DNA of 64,000 bases from positions 930,001 through 994,000 of the forward strand of contig CAWFNY010000001.1 in NCBI GenBank assembly GCA_963817435.1. The letters are read 5' to 3'. This stretch comes from JADJOM01 sp963817435. GTDB taxonomy: Bacteria; Gemmatimonadota; Gemmatimonadetes; Gemmatimonadales; GWC2-71-9. A program made the position numbers and the translations under genes. The notes under the pieces are model-generated. The model had not been told where the DNA came from. It saw only the letters and a program-made list of their open reading frames with translations, and ran no database searches. Of this stretch, positions 1-8,101 are shown piece after piece; within the stretch, counting starts at the first letter, position 1; the number at the start of each line of letters is the position of its first letter.

Positions 1-2171
1 CTCTTCCAGGCTCCGAACAGCTCGGTGGCCGTGGCGGTGAGCTCCCGGCTGTCGAAATCACCAACCGCCACCAGCTCGCCGTTCGAGGCCCCGTAATTCT
101 CGGCGTAGAACCGGCGCACCTGATCCAGGGTGGCGGCGGTGTAGTCGGCAACCTGCTCGTCGAATGTCGCGACGTAGCGCGGATCGCCCTTGGGATAGGG
201 ATTCAGGTACCGCTGATAGGCGTTGGAGCCCAGCGCGGTCGGCTCGGAGCGGTTCTGCTCGATGCCGGCGAGGTTCTCGCGCCGAAGTTCGTCGAACTCC
301 TTGGCATCGAATGCCGGCTCGCGAAGGATCTCGCCGACGAGCCGGAGCACCGGCGCCACATTCGGCCGGGTGGTCTCGACACTGACGCGGATCGAGGTCG
401 GCCCGCCGAACATGCTCACGCGGGCCTTGAGGCGGTCGAATTCATCCTTGATCTGCTGCCGGCTCTTGGTCCTGGTGCCACGCATCAGCATGTCGGCGGC
501 CATGTCGGCGACGGTCGCCATGTTGGTCGCGGACGCCAGCGTGCCGAACCGGAGCGTGAGGTTGAGGTTCACCGCCCCGCCCCGGTTCTGCTTGGGCAGC
601 AGTGCGAGCTTGAGACCGCCGGCGAGCACGGACCTGGTGGTGCGACGCTCGATGTTGTCCGGGCTGGGGTCGAACACTTCGCCGGCGGCCAGGGTGGTGT
701 CGCCCTTGTAGTTCGCCACCAGCGCCGCCACGTCCGGGGCCGCCGGGATTTCCGCGCGGTCGGGCTTGTCGGTGGGGATGAACTCCCCCCAGGTCGCGTT
801 CGAGGGCTTGAGATAGGCGGCTGCTACGCGGGCGACATCCTCCACGGTGACCTTCTTCACCCGGTCACGATGGAGGAAGAACATCCGCCAGTCGCCCATC
901 GCCGCCCATTCCGACAGCGAGAGACCGACCCGGTCGGAGCGATTGAGGGTCAGTTCGATGTTCTTCACCAGCTGGGTCTTCGCGCGGGCGACCTCCTCCG
1001 CGGTCGGCGGGTGCGCCACCACCTCCGCGAGCGCCTGCTCGAGTCCCTGGCGGGCCGCTCCAAGATCATCCTCCTTCCGCACCTGCGCCGAGGCGATCAG
1101 CACACCCGGCTCGCGAAGCTGGTAGCCATAGGCGGCCACGCTGGCCGCCTTCTTCGTCTCGACCAGCGCCTTGTACAGGCGCCCGGATGGCTCATCACCA
1201 AGGATCTGCTCCAGCACATCGATCGCGGCGTAGTCCTCGGCCGCGCCCGAGGGGACGTGATACACCACCATGACGACCTGCACGTCACCCACCCGGCGGA
1301 GCGTCACGCTCCGCTCACCGTCCTGGGTGGGCTCCGTGGTGTAGGTCGGCCAGAGCTTCAGCGCGCCACTGCGGTCCGGGCGGGGAATCCGCCCGAACTT
1401 CTGCTGGATCAGGGTGAGCGCCCGGGCCGGATCGAACTTGCCGGTCACGAACAGGATCGCGTTGTCGGGCTGGTAGTATCGATGATAGAAGGCCTGCAGG
1501 CGCTCGATCGGAACCTGCTCGATGTCCGAGCGGGCGCCGATCGTGGAGTGACCGTAGTTATGCCAGAGGAACGCCGTGGAGAGCACCCGTTCCTCGAGCA
1601 CCGAGCCCGGATCGTTCTCACCGGACTCGAACTCGTTGCGGACCACGGTGAACTCCGACTCGAGGTCCTTCTTCGCGATATAGCTGTTGATCATCCGGTC
1701 GGCTTCGAGGTCCAGCGCCCAAATGAGGTTGGTGTCGCTCGCACTGAAGGTCTCGAAGTAGTTGGTCCGGTCGAACCAGGTGCTGCCATTGGGCCGCGCC
1801 CCGTGTTCGGTCAGTTCCTGGGGAATGTTCTTGTGGCGCGGAGTCCCCTTGAACACCATGTGCTCGAGCAGATGCGCCATCCCCGTCTCGCCATAGCCCT
1901 CGTGACGGGAGCCCACGAGATAGGTGATGTTGACCGTCGCGGTCGGCTTCGACGCATCGGGGAAGAGCACGACGCGAAGGCCGTTCGACAGACGATACTC
2001 GGTCAGCCCTTCGACCGAGGTCACCAGCGCCGGTTGCGCCGACGCGTGGGCCGCGACTCGCGGACGCGCCGGTGCGGGCTTGGCCACAGGAGGGGCCTGC
2101 GCCGGGAGCGGCCCGAGCACGAATCCGGCGAGGAGCCCCGTGAGCAGCAGGACGCGCAAGCGACTGAACAT
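1..2171 (-). CDS. M16-family zinc metalloprotease (pitrilysin-like), 3' end outside window
   Basis: The frame opens with ATG at 2171 and stays open to the window edge, giving about 723 residues without the C-terminus. A hydrophobic N-terminus ending near PLPAQA looks like a signal peptide, so the protein is probably periplasmic or exported. The inverted zinc motif HLLEH lies at about residues 99-103, followed by the NEFESGEND stretch expected to supply the third zinc ligand. A second, non-catalytic M16 half begins near residue 503, so this is the fused two-domain form. Known members degrade peptides or process secreted proteins; the substrate here cannot be told. It is the last gene of the hem block on this strand, 167 bases after hemC. 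Confidence 0.93.
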   Translation of the reverse strand, partial: MFSRLRVLLLTGLLAGFVLGPLPAQAPPVAKPAPARPRVAAHASAQPALVTSVEGLTEYRLSNGLRVVLFPDASKPTATVNITYLVGSRHEGYGETGMAHLLEHMVFKGTPRHKNIPQELTEHGARPNGSTWFDRTNYFETFSASDTNLIWALDLEADRMINSYIAKKDLESEFTVVRNEFESGENDPGSVLEERVLSTAFLWHNYGHSTIGARSDIEQVPIERLQAFYHRYYQPDNAILFVTGKFDPARALTLIQQKFGRIPRPDRSGALKLWPTYTTEPTQDGERSVTLRRVGDVQVVMVVYHVPSGAAEDYAAIDVLEQILGDEPSGRLYKALVETKKAASVAAYGYQLREPGVLIASAQVRKEDDLGAARQGLEQALAEVVAHPPTAEEVARAKTQLVKNIELTLNRSDRVGLSLSEWAAMGDWRMFFLHRDRVKKVTVEDVARVAAAYLKPSNATWGEFIPTDKPDRAEIPAAPDVAALVANYKGDTTLAAGEVFDPSPDNIERRTTRSVLAGGLKLALLPKQNRGGAVNLNLTLRFGTLASATNMATVADMAADMLMRGTRTKSRQQIKDEFDRLKARVSMFGGPTSIRVSVETTRPNVAPVLRLVGEILREPAFDAKEFDELRRENLAGIEQNRSEPTALGSNAYQRYLNPYPKGDPRYVATFDEQVADYTAATLDQVRRFYAENYGASNGELVAVGDFDSRELTATATELFGAWK

Positions 2172-2338
2172 CAGCAACCTCGAGATAAGGTGAAGAACAC
2201 GGGGAGACCAGGCAGATGCCAGGCAACCCAGCACTGCGATCCAACATACCGCGGCGATCCCCGATCGTGGAATCCTCGGGGCGCCAGTTGCCAACTGGTG
2301 ACGTGCTTTGCGCCATTCTTCCGCCGAGCCGCCCAGGC

Positions 2339-3334
2339 CTACCCCGACCGGCCCCCACCAGACGTTCGCAGCGCCTCCAGGATTGCTCCAGCGCCCTCAG
2401 ACAGCAGGCGCGCCGCGAGTTCCCGCCCCACCGCCTCGGCGCCCTGCCGGTCGTGGACCGGTCGCTGGACCTCGCCCTCCACGATCTGGCGCCCATCGAG
2501 CGAGACCACCCGCCCGCGGAGCCGGAGCACCGCGTGCGAGGAGGGGCCGACCATTGCAGAGGGATCGGCCAGCTCGCCCAGGGCCGCCACCGGCACTTCA
2601 CAGCCCCCCTCCAGCGCATGCAGCAGGGCACGCTCGGCACCGACACACGCCGCAGTCCGGGAATCGTGCACGGCCCGCATCGCGGCGTCGGTGGCGCGGG
2701 CATCACTGGCGCGCGCAGTGACTGCCAGTGCGGCCTGTCCCGGCGCCGGCAGCATGAGATCGTAGGACAGGCGCTCGGAGATCCGGTGTCCCAGGCCAAG
2801 ACGCACCAGCCCAGCGCAGGCGAGCATCGTCGCCGCGATGGCGGGATTGCGGTCGAGTTTGGCCAGTCGCGTGTCGACGTTTCCGCGGACCTCGACGATG
2901 TCGAGATCGGGGCGGGCACGCAGCAACTGGGCCCGCCGGCGAAGGCTGCTGGTCGCGATGCGCGCGCCGCGGGGGAGCGCGCCGAATCCGCTGCCGTCAC
3001 GGGTGACCAGCGCATCCCTCGCATCCTCACGGGCACTTAGCGCCACCAGCGCGATTCCGTCAGGCAGCCGTGTCGGCAGATCCTTCAGCGAGTGCACCGC
3101 CAGGTCGATGCGCCCGTCGCGCATCGCTTCATCGAGTTGCCGGGTGAAGAGCGCGGGATCGGAGAGCTGGCCGATCGGAGTCTCCGGCGCAAGGTCACCA
3201 GTGGTCTGGATTTCGATGGTCTCGGTCTGCCAGCCGGCGGCGGCGAGCGCCTCACAGACGCGCGCCGTCTGCCACCGGGCGAGGGCGCTCCCGCGAGTAC
3301 CGACCCGAAGGACCGCGGTTCGAGGGGTATTCAT
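2339..3334 (-). CDS. hemC: Porphobilinogen deaminase (hydroxymethylbilane synthase)
   Basis: This cytoplasmic enzyme polymerises four porphobilinogen units into hydroxymethylbilane in heme and chlorophyll synthesis. The 331-residue product starts with the family signature VGTRGSALA and carries HSLKDLP, with the catalytic aspartate at about residue 85. The cysteine of EGGCEVP (about residue 245) is the expected attachment site of the dipyrromethane cofactor. Length is close to the usual 310-330 residues. It lies 113 bases downstream of the PpsR-type regulator gene and on the same strand as hemL and hemB, so three consecutive pathway steps around porphobilinogen sit together with a tetrapyrrole regulator. 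Confidence 0.96.
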   Translation of the reverse strand: MNTPRTAVLRVGTRGSALARWQTARVCEALAAAGWQTETIEIQTTGDLAPETPIGQLSDPALFTRQLDEAMRDGRIDLAVHSLKDLPTRLPDGIALVALSAREDARDALVTRDGSGFGALPRGARIATSSLRRRAQLLRARPDLDIVEVRGNVDTRLAKLDRNPAIAATMLACAGLVRLGLGHRISERLSYDLMLPAPGQAALAVTARASDARATDAAMRAVHDSRTAACVGAERALLHALEGGCEVPVAALGELADPSAMVGPSSHAVLRLRGRVVSLDGRQIVEGEVQRPVHDRQGAEAVGRELAARLLSEGAGAILEALRTSGGGRSG

Positions 3335-3447
3335 CTGACTGGCTCGGCTGAAGGCATGTCGTGAAACCCGAAGCGCGCCCGGCAGGGTACATCCGAAGGC
3401 CCACAGTCGGAGGATTCCAGGTCAGGCGAGTAACGGCGAGCCGGGGG

Positions 3448-4932
3448 TCACCGCTTCCGGGTGCTCTTCCGCTTGCCCTTCGGCGCCTTCCGGGCGGCGG
3501 CACCAGAGGACTCGAGCCCTGCTCCACCCAGATCGTAGCGCCGCAGCTTGACGTACAGGCTCTGCCGGCTCACGCCGAGCACTTCGGCTGCGGAGGTCCG
3601 GTTGTCGGCGGTGGCCTCGAGGGCCGCTTCGATGAAGTGGCGCTCGACCAGATCGGTGGTATCCCGCACAAGGTTCCTGAGCGAGACCCGGCCCACGAGC
3701 GCAGTGAGTTGCTCGACCGCACGAGTAAGATCGCGAGCGCCTCGCGGACCAAGGGTCAGCCGCCGGCCAACATCGCGCACCAGGAACCCGAGCCGCGCCC
3801 GCGCGCCATCCGGTACGGCCGCACCGGAGACCTCAACCTCGCCCGGCGAGCCGAGTTCGCCCCGGAGCGAAGTCCCCAACAGGCGCACGATCCCATGCTC
3901 CCGCAACGTGCCGAGGATGAGGCCCAGATCCGCGCCCGGGCGGCCAATCCATTGCTGCAGCGACCGACCGCGGACCTGGTCTTGGGTCGGAATCTGCACC
4001 AGATCCAGGAAGGCCCGGTTGGCGGAGAGCACCCGCCCTTCGCCATCGGTGAGCACGAATCCATCAGGCAGCGCTTCGATCAGCTTCAGCGCGCCGGCCC
4101 CGGCCTCGGACACACCAGCCGAAGTGCCGCTCTCCGGGGTGCGGATGATTCGGACGACGAACAGGGCCGCGGCATCCTGGCGAACCAGCGAGGTCGCGAG
4201 GGTGGCCCGGCGACCATTCCCCGCCAGCCGGACCGAGAGATCGTCTGCGTGCCCGTGGGCGCGAATGGCCACCAGCTGATCGATCACGGCGGCCTCGCTC
4301 TGAGCATCGAGATCGAAGGGGAAGCCCCGCCCGACCAGCTTCTTCACCGGCTGACCGAAGAGCTCGGACGCCGCGGGATTCGCCTCGACCACTTTCTGGG
4401 TGGACGCATCGACCAGGAGCACCGCCTCGGCCGAGAGCTGGAACAGGAGCCGATAGCGCGTCTCGAGGTAGCGCATCCGCCAGTGGTCGCGTTCGAGCGA
4501 CTGCTGCGCCTCCACGAGGCGCTGTTGCAGCACCGAGACCGCTCGAAGATCGCGACCAACGGCGACCAGGGAATGCTGGCTCCCCTCGAACCGGACGGTG
4601 GTATAGGACACCGGAATCTCATGCCCGGTCGCCGACAAGTGGTTGATCTGGCGGCGTCGAGACGCTCCCCCCGCTGCCGCCTCCGTCAGCATGTCGACGA
4701 TCGTCGCACGGCTCTCCGGCGTCACGGTCTCGGCCCAGGCATGGCCGAGCCAACGGTTGGCCTCCTCGATCGGGTAATCCGTCTGGCCGAGCATGATGTC
4801 GCGGATCACCCCCGCGTGATCGAGCACGAGCGCGATATCGGACGCCGCAGTGAGAATCGCGGCCATTACCCCGGCATCTACTGGATCCGGAGCAGCGACG
4901 CTCGGGTCGATAGTTCTCGCCAAGCCATTCAT
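3448..4932 (-). CDS. ppsR: PpsR/CrtJ-type PAS and Fis-HTH transcriptional regulator
   Basis: The 494-residue product has the full PpsR architecture: an N-terminal PAS domain (about 25-120), the Q-rich linker helix with GRDLRAVSVLQQRLVEAQQ, two further PAS domains (about 155-270 and 280-390) and a C-terminal Fis-type helix-turn-helix ending in SRQSLYVKLRRY. In Proteobacteria PpsR/CrtJ represses bch, crt and puc genes and also tunes hem genes in response to redox and light. Here it sits between hemL and hemC, which fits control of tetrapyrrole supply. The protein contains no cysteine; the conserved redox cysteine just before the HTH is phenylalanine (ERHFIEAAL). A Lys/Arg-rich tail of about 15 residues ends it. 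The start is uncertain: ATG 4932 is chosen, TTG 4941 is in frame, and the promoter at 4942-4969 would make the mRNA almost leaderless. Confidence 0.9.
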   Translation of the reverse strand: MNGLARTIDPSVAAPDPVDAGVMAAILTAASDIALVLDHAGVIRDIMLGQTDYPIEEANRWLGHAWAETVTPESRATIVDMLTEAAAGGASRRRQINHLSATGHEIPVSYTTVRFEGSQHSLVAVGRDLRAVSVLQQRLVEAQQSLERDHWRMRYLETRYRLLFQLSAEAVLLVDASTQKVVEANPAASELFGQPVKKLVGRGFPFDLDAQSEAAVIDQLVAIRAHGHADDLSVRLAGNGRRATLATSLVRQDAAALFVVRIIRTPESGTSAGVSEAGAGALKLIEALPDGFVLTDGEGRVLSANRAFLDLVQIPTQDQVRGRSLQQWIGRPGADLGLILGTLREHGIVRLLGTSLRGELGSPGEVEVSGAAVPDGARARLGFLVRDVGRRLTLGPRGARDLTRAVEQLTALVGRVSLRNLVRDTTDLVERHFIEAALEATADNRTSAAEVLGVSRQSLYVKLRRYDLGGAGLESSGAAARKAPKGKRKSTRKR

Positions 4933-4941
4933 GCGCTTCAA

Positions 4942-4969
4942 ATTACAGGCCGGCTTCGAAGGCTGTCAA
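4942..4969 (-). promoter_or_regulatory. Sigma-70-type promoter of ppsR
   Basis: Read on the minus strand, TTGACA (4969-4964) matches the -35 consensus in all six positions, and TGTAAT (4947-4942) matches the -10 consensus in five of six, with a 16-base spacer. Transcription would start only a few bases before the ATG at 4932, so a leaderless or very short-leader mRNA is implied. The -35 box is covered by the palindrome at 4964-4981. Confidence 0.6.
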
Positions 4970-4981
4970 TCAGAGTGGACA
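4964..4981. promoter_or_regulatory. Candidate PpsR/CrtJ operator (TGTC-N10-GACA)
   Basis: The sequence TGTCAATCAGAGTGGACA fits the PpsR/CrtJ consensus TGT-N12-ACA and its stricter form TGTc-N10-gACA exactly. It covers the -35 hexamer of the ppsR promoter, as expected for direct repression, and so suggests autoregulation. No second copy was seen in the hemC or hemB upstream regions. Binding is inferred from the sequence only. Confidence 0.6.
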
Positions 4982-5037
4982 CCAACCGCGGTTCACACGC
5001 CACCGTCATGAACTCCGGGGCATGACGCTCGCCACCC

Positions 5038-6393
5038 TCACGATCGCGAGGTGTGCAATGTGGTCATCGCCTGCCGGACCTGCCGCAGGCAGGATTCACA
5101 CGCGGCGGTCCACTGCGCCAGCGCGACGTCATCATGGACCACCGAGGTGAACGCCGCCTCGAAGGCGGACGGCGCCAGGTACACGCCCTCCGCGAGCATG
5201 GCGTGAAAGAAGACCCTGTACGACTCCCGGTCTGCCTGACGGGCGGTCGAGTAGTCCGTCACGTCAGTCGCACTGAAGAAGGGCGTGAACATCGTGCCGA
5301 CCCGGTTGATGACCAGGGGCAGGCCCAGCGACTCGGCGATCCGGGCCAGCTCCGTGGTGGCGCGCTCCGCCCAGCGTTCGGCCTTCTGCCAGGTGCCTGG
5401 TACCGCCAGCGCGTCGAGGGTGGCGATCCCCGCTGCCATCGCGAGCGGATTGCCGGACAGCGTGCCCGCCTGATACACCGGTCCGGCCGGCGCCACCTGC
5501 TGCATGAGCGCGGCGCGGCCGCCGTACGCAGCCGCCGGCAGCCCGCCGCCAACCACCTTGCCGATGCAGGTGAGATCCGGCTCGATGCCGAACAGCGTCT
5601 GCGCGCCGCGGGGGTGGACGCGCCAGCCGGTCATCACTTCGTCGAAGATGAGGATCGCGCCATGCGCGGCGGTGATCGCGCGCAGGCCCGCGAGATAGCC
5701 CGGTCGCGGCGGGACCACGCCCATGTTGCCCGCCACGGGCTCGACGATCACGGCGGCGATGGCGTCTCCGCGGACCCGGAAGAGGCGCTCCACCGCCTCG
5801 AGGTCGTTGTACGGCAGGACCAGGGTGTCGGCGACGGTGGCTGCGGTGACGCCCGGCGAGTCAGGCAGGCCGAGCGTGGCGACACCGGAGCCGGCGGCGG
5901 CCAGCAGGGAATCGGCGTGGCCGTGGTAACAGCCATCGAACTTCACAATGGCTGAGCGGCCAGTGGCGGCCCGGGCGAGGCGGAGTGCGCTCATGGTCGC
6001 CTCCGTGCCCGAGCTGACGAACCGCACCATCTCCATCGCGGGGAAGGTCGCGATCACCCGCTCGGCGAGTTCGACTTCCAGCTCACAGGGGGCGCCGTAG
6101 CTGGTGCCGCGCTGCGCGGCCTCGGTGATCGCGCGAACCACCCCTGGCGCGGCGTGGCCCAGAATCAGTGGCCCCCACGACAGGACCAGGTCGAGATAGC
6201 GGTGCCCGTCCACATCCTCCATGTAGGCGCCGCTCCCGCGGGCGATGAACCGCGGCGTGCCTCCCACACCGCGGAAGGCACGGACCGGACTGTTCACCCC
6301 GCCGGGGAGCGATCTCGAGGCTCGGCGGAAGAGCGCCTCCGAGCGAGGTATCGCCGCGGACTCGGGGGCGGTCGTGGCGCGCGGATCGGTCAT
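5038..6393 (-). CDS. hemL: Glutamate-1-semialdehyde 2,1-aminomutase
   Basis: This PLP enzyme converts glutamate-1-semialdehyde to 5-aminolevulinate, the first dedicated precursor of tetrapyrroles by the C5 route. The 451-residue protein shows SRSLPGGVNSPVRAF near the N-terminus, the PLP pocket FDEVMTGWRV, and the Schiff-base lysine in GKVVGGGLPAAAYGG. The ATG at 6393 overlaps the hemB stop (ATGA), so the two are translationally coupled; a longer in-frame start at 6417 was rejected because it would run back into hemB. A 96-base gap with a promoter separates it from ppsR downstream. Confidence 0.96.
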   Translation of the reverse strand: MTDPRATTAPESAAIPRSEALFRRASRSLPGGVNSPVRAFRGVGGTPRFIARGSGAYMEDVDGHRYLDLVLSWGPLILGHAAPGVVRAITEAAQRGTSYGAPCELEVELAERVIATFPAMEMVRFVSSGTEATMSALRLARAATGRSAIVKFDGCYHGHADSLLAAAGSGVATLGLPDSPGVTAATVADTLVLPYNDLEAVERLFRVRGDAIAAVIVEPVAGNMGVVPPRPGYLAGLRAITAAHGAILIFDEVMTGWRVHPRGAQTLFGIEPDLTCIGKVVGGGLPAAAYGGRAALMQQVAPAGPVYQAGTLSGNPLAMAAGIATLDALAVPGTWQKAERWAERATTELARIAESLGLPLVINRVGTMFTPFFSATDVTDYSTARQADRESYRVFFHAMLAEGVYLAPSAFEAAFTSVVHDDVALAQWTAACESCLRQVRQAMTTLHTSRS

Positions 6394-7418
6394 GCGCCAG
6401 CCTCTTCGGCCAGCCACCGCGCCGCCGTGGCGGCGTGGTAAGTGATGATCGCGTCGGCGCCGGCGCGACGCATCCCGAGCAGCGATTCCATCACGACCCG
6501 GCGCTCGTCGATCCAGCCACGTTCCGCCGCGGCCTTGACCATCGCGTACTCGCCGCTGACGTTGTAGGCGATCAGGGGCAGGTCACTCTCGCGGCGGACC
6601 GCGGCAAGGACGTCGAGGTAGGCGAGGGCCGGCTTGACCATCAGCATGTCCGCGCCTTCGGCTTCATCAAGGCGGGCTTCGAGCAGCGCTTCCCGCCTGT
6701 TGGCTGGATCCATCTGGTATTGACGCCGGTCGCCGAAGGCGGGAGTGCTCCCGGCCGCCTCGCGGAACGGGCCGTAGAAGCCGCTGGCGTACTTCACTGC
6801 GTAGCTGAGGATGGCGCGGTCGCTGTGCCCGGAAGCATCCAGCGCGGCGCGGATCGCCGCGACCATGCCATCCATCATCCCGCTCGGCGCGATGATGTCC
6901 GCACCCGCATCCGCGTGGACCTGCGAGGCCCGGCCGAGAATCTCGAGCGTCGCATCGTTGTCCACCTCTTCGCCGCGCAGCACTCCGCAGTGACCATGGC
7001 TGGTATATTCGCAGCAGCACATGTCGCTGATCAGGCAGAGATCCGGGAAGCGCAGGCGGAGGTATCTCAGCGCCTGCGGCACGATGCCCTGCGGATCGAA
7101 GTTCTCGGAGCCGACCGGGTCTTTTCCAGCCGGAATGCCGAACAGGATGACCGTGCGGACACCCGCCGCGACGGCCACCTCGACTTCCCGCTCGAGCATC
7201 GCATCGACGGACAGCTGGGCGACGCCCGGCATCGAGCCGATGGGATGCCGAACATCCCGGCCGTGACACACGAAAAACGGGGCGATCAACTGCGCGGGCA
7301 CCAGCCTGGTCTCGCGGACCAGCGCCCGGATCGCGGCCGTGCGGCGGCGTCGGCGCGGACGCTCCAGGGGAGGCTCCTGGCCGGGGGTGTTCGTGGGAGC
7401 GGGAGCAAAGGACGTCAT
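6390..7418 (-). CDS. hemB: Delta-aminolevulinic acid dehydratase (porphobilinogen synthase)
   Basis: The enzyme condenses two 5-aminolevulinate molecules to porphobilinogen. The zinc-binding segment DMCCCEYTSHGHCG marks the zinc-dependent class, and the two active-site lysines lie in YAVKYASGFYGPF and MVKPALAYLD. The start at 7418 is preferred because GAGG lies five bases upstream and it gives 342 residues, normal for the family; ATG 7436 and the much longer in-frame extension to 7691 would run through the divergent promoter region. The gene is followed directly by hemL, with an ATGA overlap. Confidence 0.96.
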   Translation of the reverse strand: MTSFAPAPTNTPGQEPPLERPRRRRRTAAIRALVRETRLVPAQLIAPFFVCHGRDVRHPIGSMPGVAQLSVDAMLEREVEVAVAAGVRTVILFGIPAGKDPVGSENFDPQGIVPQALRYLRLRFPDLCLISDMCCCEYTSHGHCGVLRGEEVDNDATLEILGRASQVHADAGADIIAPSGMMDGMVAAIRAALDASGHSDRAILSYAVKYASGFYGPFREAAGSTPAFGDRRQYQMDPANRREALLEARLDEAEGADMLMVKPALAYLDVLAAVRRESDLPLIAYNVSGEYAMVKAAAERGWIDERRVVMESLLGMRRAGADAIITYHAATAARWLAEEAGA

Positions 7419-7526
7419 GGAGACCTCAACTGTCATGTTTACTCGATACGAGCAGTGCACGCTATGATTGATGCAGGGGCAGTCGGACTCAACCCGCCCC
7501 CAACCTACTGTCCACCGGAGCGAATC

Positions 7527-7739
7527 ATGGCCCACATCGACCAGTGTATCCCCGGCACGGAAGCCAGAATCGTCACCTCCGGGGTCCCGCGAGTAAAGGG
7601 CAAGACCGGCCTCATCGTCGAGGTGAGCCGAATCAAACGCAAGCCGTCCGAGCCCCTGCGCGACCGCATCACGGTCGACGTGCCGGGGCACGGAGACGTG
7701 GTGCTCGCCCCGGAAGATCTGGAGATCCTGGCCCGGTGA
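7527..7739 (+). CDS. Small conserved protein with a KOW/SH3-like look, unknown function
   Basis: A 70-residue soluble protein begins at ATG 7527 with GGAG nine bases upstream. It contains the stretch GKTGLIVEVSRIKRK and ends DVVLAPEDLEILAR; the Gly-Lys-Thr-Gly turn followed by short beta-like segments resembles KOW or SH3-type barrels, but no family is recognised. No signal peptide or membrane segment is visible. It is divergent from hemB, with 108 bases between the two starts. Codon use resembles the neighbours and the reading frame is clean, so it is probably a real gene. Confidence 0.7.
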   Translation: MAHIDQCIPGTEARIVTSGVPRVKGKTGLIVEVSRIKRKPSEPLRDRITVDVPGHGDVVLAPEDLEILAR

Positions 7740-8101
7740 CCCGTGTCGCGCCCGGCGAACACCGGGTCCGGATGGGGAGCGCTAACCGCGCAATCGGGCA
7801 CGCCGAATAGGTACGCACCCACAGGGGCGGCGGGCGACATCGGGCCTGCTCGTTCCTTTTCCTGGTGCGGACCTCCGCGTCCACAGGAAGAAACTCGCGT
7901 GACCGCTGAAAGGCGACTGCGGGGAGACCCAGGCCTCCGCTGCTCCCTGCGCTTGAATTCCGCCACCGTACTCGGGTATGGTCGACCCTCCGCGAGTACG
8001 AGGATAACGCGGAATTCGCCGGAGTCACGCTGACGCGACCCCCCTCGACCCGAATGAGGCCGCTCACTGACGCTATTCCCTCCCGCCCGCAAGGCCTGCC
8101 G
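7740..8101. other. Intergenic region of 362 bases before the beta-helix gene
   Basis: No gene is visible here. It holds a nested inverted repeat (7955-8017) and a weak promoter-like pair, TTGAAT (7953-7958) and TATGGT (7977-7982) with an 18-base spacer, lying inside that repeat. The downstream gene starts at 8102 with AAGG eight bases before its ATG. Confidence 0.5.
7955..8017. repeat. Nested inverted repeat (hairpin or dyad)
   Basis: Outer arms GAATTCCGC (7955-7963) and GCGGAATTC (8009-8017) are perfect complements. Inside them lie GTACTCG (7968-7974) and CGAGTAC (7993-7999), and at the centre the palindrome GGTCGACC (7980-7987). The inner two share one symmetry axis; the outer pair is offset by two to three bases. 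There is no T-tract, so a simple intrinsic terminator is unlikely; an operator dyad or a cruciform-forming remnant are the alternatives. Confidence 0.7.

Noticed and set aside
870..2765. Long plus-strand ORF across the M16 protease and hemC
   Set aside because: It is the antisense of well-supported minus-strand genes and its composition is typical of high-GC shadow frames.
7419..7526. Second PpsR site in the divergent hemB/7527 promoter region
   Set aside because: No TGT-N12-ACA was found in this gap or in the 113 bases before hemC, so direct control of hemB and hemC by such sites is not supported here.
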